From NCBI GenBank assembly GCA_009739215.1, contig VSJF01000007.1, forward strand, positions 1,364,001 through 1,428,000: a DNA stretch of 64,000 bases. The letters are read 5' to 3'. The position numbers were made by a program, and so were the translations under genes. This stretch comes from Floccularia luteovirens (taxonomy: Eukaryota; Basidiomycota; Agaricomycetes; Agaricales; Squamanitaceae). The notes beneath the pieces are model-generated. The model ran no database searches. It was not told the DNA's origin and saw only the letters and a list, made by a program, of their open reading frames with translations. This document shows positions 35,225-46,058 of the stretch, in pieces (position 1 is the first letter of the stretch; every line of letters starts with the position of its first letter).

Positions 35225-36044
35225 TTACCAGGATCCGTAAGGCATGAATTTGCCGCTGAATCACATAATATCATATTAATATTTTATTAAGTCAGAAAGC
35301 TTGGAAAGGCACGTACTCAAATGTCATAAGCACACGATCGCCCTTCGGGTGTGTCTTTCTCTCGATGTCAATCTTACAGTCGACCATTGACATAATTCCA
35401 TCTCCAAACTATGGGAGTGGTAAGTACGATCACGCAAACGTCTCATGAATGAACAAACCTTTTCGTGGATTATAGCCTACACTCGCGGTTGTCAAAACCC
35501 TGAAGTAATGGTAATTTTCTTTTCGCTCACCTTGATTGGATAACCATATACCATAAGGCCTTCGAACAGACGATACAAGGTGGGGTCGGTGGGTGGTATC
35601 GGGCCCAGCTGAGCACGGTGAGGCCACCAGTGTTCTCCTAGTTCGCTAGATATGTCTGCATAGTGTACGTCGAGTACTTCGCACAACTTCTTGATATCAT
35701 CATCGGTGAGTTTCGCCTATGTTATTGCAATGAAATTCTGCATCAGACAGAAATTGGGACCACAACTATACCTGGCCGTATAGAGCTGCGGCCAACCAGA
35801 CTTCCTTTTTGCCAACCCTGTTTGCAATTTCTTCGAAAGTGAACCCTATAGTAACTTAATGAGGGATAGTTTTGTTGATTGTTTATAAAATATTCACCTT
35901 TGCGAGCCTTAGCTTCGAGAAGCTTAGTGCAAGCGTGAGGCATGTTGGCGAATGGTGCAGCTTCAGTTGCAACGGTCTGCAATGTATGAGGTTAGATCAT
36001 TATGTGCTGAAGGATTGTATGCAGTAATTTACAGCTTGAGACAT
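35225..36044 (-). CDS. cynS: cyanate hydratase (cyanase), copy 2
   Basis: Second cyanase gene, opposite in orientation to the copy at 23726-24493, with the same exon pattern including a four-codon first exon (MSQA, from 36044). The N-terminal domain includes APFANMPHACTKLLEAKARKG and VGKKEVWLAAALYGQ. The catalytic domain includes YRLFEGLMVYGYPIK with the Arg/Glu pair, and FGDGIMSMVDC with the catalytic Ser. The C-terminus is GKFMPYGSW-stop at 35225. The intron that uses a GC donor in copy 1 has a normal GT donor here (AAG|GTGAGC). Protein similarity to copy 1 is high but there are many differences, so the duplication is not recent. Cytosolic cyanate detoxification and nitrogen release are expected. 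Confidence 0.95.
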
Positions 36045-36136
36045 TGCAAGTAGTAGTGGAGTTCGAGTTAAAGATATGACTATTAGAGGGAGTTTGATAT
36101 GTGTGCTGTGGGACTTAGAGAGTAGTCGAAGTCGCC

Positions 36137-36142
36137 TTATAA
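36137..36142 (-). promoter_or_regulatory. TATA-like box of cyanase copy 2
   Basis: On the minus strand, TATAAG about 95 nt upstream of the ATG at 36044. It matches the spacing of the TATA-like element of cyanase copy 1. Sequence inspection only. Confidence 0.35.
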
Positions 36143-36340
36143 CGGAATTGGACAGGCTTTTACAAATGGTATGGAATAGGAGTTAGCTCATTTTGGATCT
36201 GTCATCGGTAAAGAAGCGATGTTGCTCAAAGGATGTCCATCAAAGCTTCATGAATTGGGCCTCGAGACTATTGTATACAACCAAATATATCATTACATAC
36301 TTCCGCCATGATATAACGAAATTACACACAATGAGCGGGT

Positions 36341-36898
36341 TTATGAGTCCACCTGCACTGGTTTCCAGACATTTTTAGTAGCATGCATTAGTTCGTACAA
36401 TTGTCCTAGCTGTTCAGCCGACATCTTTGAAATTACTGATTAACCTAAGTTTATACGTCTATAGAGCGCTCACTTTTTCAAAGACAGTTGGTTCCAATTT
36501 CTTTCCTATGGGCCCGTTATGGTTTTTGTCTTGCGGCATCTCATCGAGATACATTTTCCATTGTGACAAGAAGCCCATAATATGAACGTGATTTGTCACT
36601 TCTCTATGTCTTCTAAACTCTGCAACGCCACAGATGTTAGTTTCTAGAAGATACATGTACATATAAACCCGTACCCGCTTTGACATAGTCATCTCCAAGC
36701 GAACGCATTTCAGTGGGGAGGTTACGGTGGGCCCTCAAAAGCCTCCGGTATAGGCTTTGGGAACATAGTTAGTGAAAAGTTGCGATATATAAGGCCCGAA
36801 CATTACGGGATTGGAGGATAAAGCGTGGCACTAGCTTCTGCTAGATTCAACGGCTTTGATGTTACGGACTCAGCTAGTCGAATCAGGGCGGTCCGCAT
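36341..36898 (-). CDS. SDH7: succinate dehydrogenase assembly factor 3 (SDHAF3/ACN9), LYR protein
   Basis: Mitochondrial matrix LYR-motif chaperone that helps mature the iron-sulfur subunit of complex II. Exon 1 from the ATG at 36898 ([14 protein letters not shown]) looks like a targeting peptide and ends PPIP. After an intron the hallmark [17 protein letters not shown] follows (about 36720-36765). Then comes SLGDDYVKA, an intron, [27 protein letters not shown], the [11 protein letters not shown] region, another intron, and [17 protein letters not shown], ending at 36341. Every exon matches the family in order, and the length (about 130 residues) is normal. The 3' end lies about 300 bases from the cyanase copy 2 start on the same strand; no functional link is implied. 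The yeast orthologue is SDH7/ACN9. Confidence 0.93.
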
Positions 36899-38016
36899 GT
36901 TAAAATATGGCGTTACTTGGAATTCAATCGGACGTTTAGGAGTTGGTAGGAACAAGAACCACGAGTCCCAGTAAAAAAACAATGTTCTCCGAAGCTAAGC
37001 GCTTTGAACGGAATATGACGGGATTGGGTAAAATTTGATTTTGGTGATAATGACGACTGCAATTCGGGGCATGTTTGGTTCTGATGGATTCGCCAAACAA
37101 TCCTCGAGGACAATAATCTCACAAGGAGGCGTCTTTCTACGTACCCGACCATAATAGAGTGTACTTATTTTATGATACTTCTATCTAGTCATCGTCCCAC
37201 AACATTAATATCGATTAAGTTTATTTGACGAGTGGGTCTCGAAAGAATTACATTGAAAAGAAAGCTCTCGGTGGTGGTCGGAACTTGTATCAAGTAATAT
37301 ACTATGATTCAGAACCTTGGTCCTGTATATAAAATAACATACGACCGTGACCGATCTCTATTGTCCTGCTGACTGATAAGTCAAATATCGGACGAAGCCG
37401 GAGGTTACTTTGTGTTCGATGACTTACAAGATATTAACTTCTCGACAACTATGTAGGGTTCGTATTCGCCTTCGACTCGCTAATTCGTTAGAATATATAT
37501 ATATAACCTATAAATAAAATTGACAAACACGGAAGGAACTTTGTATTATTTGACGTTGATCTCCAGAGGCGGACGACGGAGCTGTGCCTCGGAGTAACTG
37601 ATGGGACACATCTATAAATCTTCTCGAGAATGAATCAAAAAAGGGGCCGAGCGACAATGCATTCTATGGTAACCGGAGTGCTGTGGATGTAGTTTATAAG
37701 CTGACATATCGACTGTTCTGATGAGTGGCGCAGTCAGTTGATAGTTAACTCGAGTAAGGCTTCGATCAAATGCCAGAGTTGCTGATTTGATATGTGGTGC
37801 ATTAAAAACAACTTAAGTTGGGTGGCGTGTGCGATGTTTGCGATCTTCAAAATTTGTGCACCCATGGAAGAGGTAAGACTAAATTGGAATGAATTGGCCT
37901 TGATAATTATAGTCTAAGATAAAAAAAATCCTGATAGCAGACAAATGGGAAGGGATAACATTACATTAACCTAGAGTAATTTATGAGAGCAAACGGACTA
38001 GATCTCCAGGTCAATG
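36899..38016. other. 1.1-kb intergenic region, no gene seen
   Basis: AT-rich, with a (TA)n tract near 37493-37505. A minus-strand frame at 36913-37152 has no recognisable content. It lies between two minus-strand genes and should contain the SDHAF3 promoter and the beta-tubulin 3' flank. Confidence 0.4.
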
Positions 38017-40736
38017 TTATTGAGAGAGTACACTTGAAGCAGCATCCTCCTCGTATTCGGCAGCCTCTTCATCTTCATCTACGACTGCTTCTTGGTACTG
38101 CAGATGGTCATAGTAAGCACGATACCTTTTGGGTAAAAAGTAGGGAATATAATACCTGTTGATATTCGGCACTGTTGTTCGTACATTGAAATCAGTCCTT
38201 GTAACCCGGTTTCGCAAATCACTTACATCAAGTCGCGGCAATTGCTTTCTGCTTCTGAAAACTCCATGACATCCATTCCTTCCCCAGTGTACCTAGAACA
38301 AAGTGATGAAGAAGAGAACCGGGATCAAATCAGTATATGAGTTTACCAATGCAAGAACGCTCCACGTTTATACATTGCCGAAAACTAGAAAGATGATTAG
38401 ACTCGTATTTTGGTAAATTATGGACAAAACTGACACTAGTCATTGTTCGCTTGAAGACCTCCTGGATAGCAGTAGAGTTTGATAATGCCGTTGCGGCCTG
38501 TAATTGGATAAATGAATGGTTCTTTCATGAATATAACAACACATACCTGTGTTTGACCCACGGGGGGAACAGAAACCAGCGAAACTGATACATTGTCAGG
38601 AATCCACCTAATTATGAAGGACCGTTCAAATTAGTAATTTTTTTAACGTGAAATCGACACTTACTCTACAAAGTATTGTGAATTTTTTTGTTGCAGGTCG
38701 CGGACAGAGATCTAAAGACAGAGCATAAATGTTAGAGATAGAGAGGGATTTTAGTGTCATACTTCTGCCTATCCAGGGGAATACTGTTAGTCTAGGTTTA
38801 CTAGAGAGAGACGGCATTAATGAACATACGTCACGGGATGAAATCTTTCCACGAAATATTGTAGCTGCAGTAAGATAGCGACTGCAAATGTCTTAGCTTT
38901 CAAAATGATAATGAAAATTTTAATTACCCGAATTGAGGATTGCATGCTACGAGCGTATTCTTGCGATCAAACAAACTTGAGTAGGTGTTAATCGAAGATA
39001 GTTAATGATCATATGAGAGTAGAAGGACTTACGCCTTCGTCAGTTCTGATACAGAAATTTTCTCGAAATAAGAAGCTTTTGGATCATAGATAGGTGCGTA
39101 GCTTGGTATCAGGAAATGCAACTGAAGGTCTAGGTTTTAGTAAATGGGAAAGGCCCATCGATAAGTGCTTACCCGGGGGAAAGGAATTAGATTCATTCCA
39201 AGTTTTCGTAAGTCACTTTCCGAAGCAATTCAATATCGCTAGAATCAGTGAAAGAAGTGGATGACAAACCCATTCAGTTGGCCAGGGAAGCGCAAGCTAG
39301 TGCTGACACCGCACATTACCCGAGAAATCAGCTGTATGCAATTCTTGATGATGAGGTACTTTTGCGAGCTAAGGTATTAACCTACATCGTTCAATTGCTC
39401 AAAAGCGGGACTCTTGATTTTAAGTGTACGAACGCAGATGTCGTATCTAGTCAGAGATTCATTATGGATTGGGTTGCATAAAGTGATAGGACGTACAAAG
39501 CTTCGTTATCAAAGCAGATTGTTAGATCACTGTTCTCAGCAAGTTGGTGCATTGCGAGCATTGCATTGTATGGCTGTCATATAGGTTAATAAAAAAAGAA
39601 TGGTCCAAACTTGTAGAAAACAGTACCTCGACAATCGTTTCAGACACCTAAATCCAATGTTATTAGCGATATTGAAAGCATTTCAGAACATATATGTAAC
39701 CAACCTTGGGAGATGGAAGAATAGAAAAAGTAGCCAACATGCGGTCCGGGAACTCCTAAGACAAAATGTTTGTTTTGGCTTTAACTTGTTGCTTGGGTGT
39801 TCTAGAACATACCTCCCTGAGCTTTGACAACATCAAACTACCTAGACCGGACCCAGTGCCACCTCCTAAAGAGTGCAGAAGTTGAAAGCCTTGGAGAGAA
39901 TCGCAGGGTTCTGCTTGCTTTCTAACAACATCCTGGAAGATAATGGAATACAACAATGACAATTCTATAGCGGCACGAGCCACTTACCAGAATGGAATCA
40001 ACAAGTTCAGCTCCTATAAGTATATCTTCAGTAATCAACCTGTCAGCAATATCGAGAAATGCATATACCCTCTGTATAAACTGCGGACCGTCGTTATCAA
40101 ATGCTTCAAAATCCTCTGTGAGATATTGCACTTACATCCCTTCGCCCAATTGTTTCCCGCACTGACGTCGGCAGTTAAATACGTATCCGGACGAAACAGG
40201 TTACCTAAACTGCTCGCTTTGATCTATTTCACCAAATTCGGCAATGACAACTTATGAAGTTTTAGTAGCCTTGACTCACCCGGTTACACACTCCTGATTC
40301 TAGGTCCACCTGGACACTCCTGGGAATGTATTTTACATGCCCGCCAAACTCTGCTGTCGTAAAATACACGTCTGCCTGTTTGCGCAATTAATATCGGATA
40401 GGATGATTTTTTTCATATTTTTTTTATACCCGAGCGATTTGAATAGGATCATCTCCCACATACGTCTATAGGTATTGCATCCGTATCATGAGATGTCATG
40501 TCGTTGAAATGGCCAGATCACTCACCCCACTCTTATCCAAGCCATGCTCAGCAAGGAGCATCTCCCAAAATCTTTCTCCAACCTATGAACTCTTCAGTTC
40601 ATTGGTGCTGGTCCAAGATCGATCAAACCTACCTGATTGCCCGCTTGGCCTACCTTGACATCCTGTTAGAGAAATACATAGCACCATCAAAGGATAGAAC
40701 TACCTGGATATTGATGATTTCACGGGATGAAGGCAT
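38017..40736 (-). CDS. divergent beta-tubulin paralogue
   Basis: Full-length tubulin-family GTPase that is clearly beta-type but unusually divergent, spread over about 15 exons. In order: start [11 protein letters not shown] then [17 protein letters not shown] (about 40540-40736); [60 protein letters not shown]; and [20 protein letters not shown] followed by the GTP-binding GGGTGSG (about 39850-39950). Next are [143 protein letters not shown] and an acidic tail ending at 38017. The frame stays open through all inferred junctions. It is probably a microtubule subunit with a specialised or stage-specific role. The canonical beta-tubulin is not in this window. Confidence 0.88.
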
Positions 40737-41028
40737 TTTGGGCAAAGGAAAGGAGAGATGAGCGTTATGGACAAATGCTGGAATTGTTTGTTATTCGGCT
40801 ATGAATGACATAAATTTTGAGACGTCACCCTATTCCTATTATGTACTACTTCGGTTGTATGTAATATTCTGCCGGCTCCGAAACAATTTCATTTTTATCC
40901 TTATGGAAGCAAATAAATTGCAATGTTCATCGGAATTTCACTAACATAGCTGCTACGCAAAGCATCGCGACGTGCAGGTTTGTGTGATATAAATACAACC
41001 AATTCTTTGACAATCAATATAAACTACA

Positions 41029-42507
41029 TCAAAATGAAAATTCAGGGCTTGAGGTGATTTCCTTCATTGTTGGTCGGTCCCCGGGCTTTTGAGACCAACA
41101 AGACAACAAAATATTTACAAGATAAAACACTTCCGGGATCTCCTTGTCGCTCTCCACTATAGGGATCTTGCCTTTCAAAATGGCCTGCAGCACTACCCAA
41201 TCAGCCTGTTGGCGGTAATATGGAACATTCCCTGTCAAAATCTACGCAAGGTCAATATACAGCTTTCATATCCCAAGTTTCACCACACACCTCTAATGCG
41301 GTACAAGCGAATGACCATACATCGGACGACGGCGATGATTTCATTAGGGGTGTGATATCATCATCGTCCTCTGCGGAGAAATTAAGAAGCTCAGGGGACT
41401 GCCATCTGATTGAGCCAGCTGCCATATTCGACGTCGTATTACCGCTTGGCCCGGCAAGTTTTTCTATAACCTTAGAAAGACCGAAGTCACTCAAGACAAC
41501 CCTGCCTTCATCGGTGACCAGGGCATTATTCTAAAATCGCAATTAACCAAAGAACCAACTAACAAAAATTGATGATTTGCTTACCCCCTTGAGGTCTCCA
41601 TGCACAACTGGAGGGTTCAAGCTATGTAAGTAATACAATCCTTGGGCAATGTCATTGACCTAGCTGCTATCAGCACGGGAAAACCTACAAACAGGGATAA
41701 TCGTACCAAAGACAGCTTATTGACCTTCTCTCGACTTTTCAAATATTGTGGGACAGTCCCATTTTCGTACCATTGCATGACAAGTGCAGGCCTCCCGGCA
41801 AGTTGGAAAGAAACTCCATAGAAACTGGCAATATTCGGGTGTTCGAGGCGTTTCCAGACATTTACTTCTCGATTTAACCGCTAGTCATGTCTTCAGTCTA
41901 TAAGATCATTGGTTTCGTGATGAAATCATACTTTTCTGGCCCTATCGAGGTCAATTTCATGGCGAGTAAATGCTCGTAATAGTTTCAAGGCAACCTGTTG
42001 ACTCTTTCAGTGAGGTGCTGAACCTCCAATGCCAGCTTGGCATACCTTGGTTTCTTCGCCTTCTGTAGGGATCCAACGTGCTCTGTAGATATCAGAAAAG
42101 CCCCCATGTGCAACGGGAAACCTCCCATCAATCTTTACTTCTTCTGTCAGGTCACCAACCTGTGTGACGAGATCAACGCTCTTCGTTCGTCGCCGCAACA
42201 GAGATGGCGGAGCATTTGAATGTAAAGGTGGTTGAAGACTATCGGAATATGTGTGAAGTTGGGCGAAAGAAACTTTGCGAGTTCCATATTTCTGATCCAA
42301 AGGAGGATCCGAATAGATTGATGGCGGTGAACTTGGTACTATGGCTATATCATAGATTCCTCCATGGCTCTCAGGTAGATGGTCTTCAACCCAATTGTCG
42401 GGGATGTGTGTATCTTCGAACCAACTATCAGAGATGTGTGTATCTGCAAACCAATTATCAGAGATGGGTGTATCATTAAACCAACTATCAGAGATGGGTG
42501 AATCCAT
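41029..42507 (-). CDS. TKL-type serine/threonine protein kinase with N-terminal repeats
   Basis: Protein kinase of the tyrosine-kinase-like group common in Agaricomycetes. The ATG at 42507 starts four near-identical repeats of about 11 residues around ISDSWFxDT (42375-42507), then a disordered linker. The kinase domain begins at GRFPVAHGGFSDIYRARW (glycine-rich loop). After an intron comes VALKLLRAF with the ATP-binding Lys, then LEHPNIASFYG, LVMQWYENGTV, the catalytic loop VVHGDLKG (HGD in place of HRD, usual in this group), DFGLSK, IRWQSPELL and SSDVWSFACTALE. The C-lobe ends in WSQKPGDRPTMKEI, with the stop at 41029. About five introns are inferred. Catalytic Lys, Asp and DFG are all present, so it is likely active. 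Partners and pathway are unknown; it is probably cytosolic. Confidence 0.9.
42375..42507 (-). repeat. in-frame 33-bp tandem repeat in kinase gene
   Basis: Four copies of a unit of about 33 bases encode ISDSWFNDTP, ISDNWFADTH, ISDSWFEDTH and IPDNWVEDH. The repeats differ by a few bases each and keep the frame. Confidence 0.8.
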
Positions 42508-42935
42508 GTTAATGCCTGCAGGCCGTAGGTGTCGCAGTTATGGAGTGGGCGTCTTCGTATGCAAAGCATTCTGACATCGAATTCATAAGGATGCCGGTAC
42601 GAGCGCTAATTCTCAATGTTCTCCACGAGCATTTGGTGTGTTCACAGCATAGCTAAAAACATGCCGAGGTGCAGTGTACCCCACGTTGTCAATTAATTAA
42701 TGATGGCGCATATTTAAATTGTTGCAACAGCTTTCCCGCATATTGTCGTCAATATATTATTGGAAATTGGAAACAATAAATATGCAAAAAGTAAAAAAAA
42801 TAATATTCGTGTCAAATGTTCAAACTATCATTTCGTCAAATAATATTTAGTTACACGGTTTGGAATACATACAACAAAATTACGGAATCTCGAGTGATTT
42901 TGGGAAAATCGCAAACTAAACAAAAAATATATATA
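42508..42935. other. intergenic region upstream of the kinase
   Basis: About 430 bases, AT-rich towards 42780-42930. It should hold the kinase promoter and the 3' flank of the upstream minus-strand gene. No coding signal. Confidence 0.45.
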
Positions 42936-44859
42936 TCATGACCATCCTTCGGTGCACTTTTTTTCAGGCCGCCTACTATTTCTTCCCTTGCAGTCCAATT
43001 TTCCACAATCCTGGCAGGCATTTGTGCAAAAGCTACGTCCCCCTTTACCCTTGCACTCTTGCGAGCCGCATTTACAACAGTGACGAGGACTCCGTTTGGA
43101 CTGCTGGTCTTGTGCGATGGAGTCGCTATCAGAAGCACCATGACCAGCCACTGGTGAGGCTGAAGTTACATTATTCGCCCCTTGTGGCCGCGGAGTAGAC
43201 AGCGCACCACCTGCTGCAATATGACCCATTGAACTCCCCACCATGTTTCCCGGAAAATAGGCGTAAGGCGCAAATGGGTAGTTCATATACGAGGTTCCCT
43301 TGGAGAAATCAAAGTTGCCAGTTGGACCGGAGTTATGAGCGGGTGTTCCTGATGCTGAAGTTTGAGCTAGGTTTCCTGCATTTCCTGCTGCATTAGCAGC
43401 ATCACCAACCGCAGTGTTTTCTTTCCAAGCATCGCTGTAAGCATCCGCGAAGCTCTTGAAATATAAGAAAAATGTAATTGGTTATAGCAAAGATATTAAG
43501 TTCAGGGGAGACATACTGGATTTCCTCCATTCTCAGAATTTGGTCCATGGCTCGTGGAGGAACCATTCGGCGCCTGAGGCGTTTCATCGTCGCCGTCTTC
43601 TTCTTCCACAACTTCTTCTTCTTCCTTGCTTTCTCCTCGCTCGCCTGAGACTCCATGCTGAATTGAACGTATGAGGTGTAGTATCACTTCTTTTTTTAAT
43701 CCAACACTCAAGCATCCATGGACCATTTTCCATAACGACAGTGAGACACCCAATGCTTTCCAATTCCAGATATTAGGTCCACTACCTGCATCTGTGTCAC
43801 TATACAATAGTCTCGCTGGAAATTCATCTTGCAGCTTGACAGGAAGCGATCGCAAAATAGAGGAATCGGTACTGGCGAATTTACGGCCTTCTGCAGATGT
43901 CGCGCTGACGCACTGTTGGCTTTTGCAGATGTATTCACAGCCGATGATGAAGAATGGTTTCTCAATATCGTAGATTTTGACTGGACCAGTGGTAATACGG
44001 CCCTTATTTATGAGTGGTGCTGAACAACCAGGACAGGAAATCCCGTTGAAAACAAGGGGTTGTGGATCCCAGTACAAGAAGTGGTGTTCTGATGGTGTTC
44101 GTGCCGTTGAAGCAGATGCAGTCAGGGAGAAATAAGCCGGAGAGGAAGGGAGCCAGAATGTCTTCAAGATGGAATAGAGTGAAGGAATCGGTTGCATTTG
44201 AGAAGGATTTGGGGCGAGGGATACAAGATGAGATTTGAATGCTTCTTCGACACTAGGTCCCGCATTAGAGACAGGATTAGGAGCTGCCAGTGCGGTGAGG
44301 AGGGTGGAAAGGAATGCATTCGGATTGGTGCGTGAGAGTTCGACCCAATCATCGCGTTCAAGGCTGGGATCTATTTGGAAAGAACTGTTACTACCAGCGC
44401 TAATGGAGGCGCCATACATGGCTGTGACTGGGTAGTCAACACCTGACATTGGATTCCACTACCAATTAAATTTATCAACATTTGGAGAGCCATCGCTAAG
44501 TCAAATCGCCAACTCACGTTCACCTCAGTCTTACTACGTTTCGGTCGAGTTGACCGCGTAGAGCCAACAGAACCAGCAGGGAAACCGTCCTTCCTAGGAC
44601 GCCCAACTGGCCGCTTCATCTTTGGGGGAGGCATCTCGCCCAAGAGATTTTTTTTAGTACTGCCTTTTGGTCTTCCAGGTCTGCGTTTTACAGGGTTGTC
44701 TGGGTTGTTACTGGAAGACGTTGTTGGTGGAGGATGTTGCATGTTGGGTTGTGGTGAGACAACGTTTGGCAGGGAATTGGAGAGATTTAACGATTGCTCA
44801 GAGGAAAATGTTTGATTATTGTTGGCAGAGTTTGACATGGACGACATTGAGTTATCCAT
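42936..44859 (-). CDS. AT-hook protein with DUF6729-like zinc domain and C-terminal cysteine cluster
   Basis: Likely nuclear DNA-binding protein. The chosen start is the ATG at 44859 (MDNSMSSMSN, ACCATGG context); an upstream in-frame ATG at 44898 would add 13 residues. A disordered N-terminus is followed by two AT-hooks, RRPGRPKGS and KRPVGRPRKDG (about 44590-44700). After an intron (about 44470-44518), a central domain contains YSILKTFWLPSSPAYF, ISCPGCSAPLINKGR and FFIIGCEYICKSQQC, a Cys-pair pattern resembling the Agaricomycete DUF6729 domain. An acidic stretch and another intron (about 43457-43514) precede a Gly/Ala-rich linker. The C-terminus is a Cys cluster (HCCKCGSQECKGKGG, CTNACQDCGKLDCKG), ending at 42936. 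Comparable cysteine clusters occur with KDZ-type transposon proteins in mushrooms, but no transposase is present here. Confidence 0.75.
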
Positions 44860-46058
44860 GGTGTAATAATATAACTGGAAAGTGAACGCTTTGAGCATCT
44901 AGCGGACACATTGTACGACAGAACAAGGGCTGGATTGCAGTCGCAGCAAGTGTGTTGGTAGAAAGATGTTGAAATGGTGAGATCAAGCTTGAATATTGCT
45001 TACATGGATTTCTCAGTTGGAGAAAGACAAATCAGACTTCGCTTCCAGGAAATATCAAGATAGTAAGCAAAGTATTTGGGAGAAGTTTTGGTAAATGTTT
45101 TGTTTCTCTGAGCTAAGGTTATGTATACTCCGTATTTACCCGATTTTAATTATGTAATAAGTCTCACTATCTCTACCTCCTTTGCATTCTCCTGAAGTTA
45201 TGGAAGGATAGAACCTAGCAAAACAAATTTGCATAAAGTTAATTGTTTCTCTTTCGATACCTAGAATCTACTTAAATTTTGTGGAGGTAAAGAAATAATA
45301 AAATGGATATCTTCCCGTATAATAAGGTTACAACCGGAGCTACATTATTATTGAAATTCCGACGAGACAAAACTTTGAAGCTTGAATTTTTTTTTCCAGT
45401 GGTTTGCTTCGCGTTCGTCACTTCAATAGTATTCAGCTGGAGACAGTTCATGAACAGAGTAAGTGATATCACATCTTTCTTTTCTCTGCTTCCATCCCCA
45501 TATACCCTCCACATGACGATCTTCAACCGAAAACTTAGGAAGTGCCGTCCGAAGCACTTTTTCATTAAAGTTGCAACTGTCGAGATACGGTTCTCTGATA
45601 TACATCCTCTTGCAAATATGCTTATCAGAGAAGATCACTAATGAACTTTGCAATCTAGGCTATCCGGTTCACGATATACTCTGGACCACCGTGTGTAGAC
45701 AGATTCTTATCAGCGAATTATCAGCTTTCTCTGGCTGTAGTTGACTCCTTTAGTCACTTTGTATCGTTTACTGAAGAGTTTCCGCGGATTATGGCGTTGG
45801 TAATTATCAGTGTAAAATCGATTACTTGGTCAATACCATGTTGTACCACGTTTATTAGGAGACTGCGAAGTTACTCCGGACCATCAAGATAGTTTTAGCC
45901 GAGTGAGATATGTTTGGGAGCGCTCACAGTCGGTGAGCTATGGGCATGAAACGGGCCGTGGACAAGGAAATATCCGAGTCGTAATAAGTATGCAGGGAGT
46001 AGAATATCTTCTGATCTAGACCTTTTACCCTCCACATCTCTCTGATCATACGTCCATT
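44860..46058. other. 1.2-kb divergent promoter region
   Basis: Between the AT-hook gene (minus) and the transketolase gene (plus). A plus-strand frame at 45303-45641 (113 codons) has no recognisable domain and is matched by equally long antisense frames, so it is not called. Confidence 0.4.

Noticed and set aside
36820..36900. Possible tRNA-like stretch upstream of SDHAF3
   Set aside because: It is explained by the first coding exon of SDHAF3; no cloverleaf with a T-loop GTTCRANNC could be formed.
39248..39481. 78-codon plus-strand frame beginning [10 protein letters not shown]
   Set aside because: It is antisense to beta-tubulin exons encoding [12 protein letters not shown] and [12 protein letters not shown]; the minus strand explains the sequence.
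45303..45641. 113-codon plus-strand frame in the divergent promoter
   Set aside because: Equally long antisense frames cover it, composition is AT-driven and no domain is visible.
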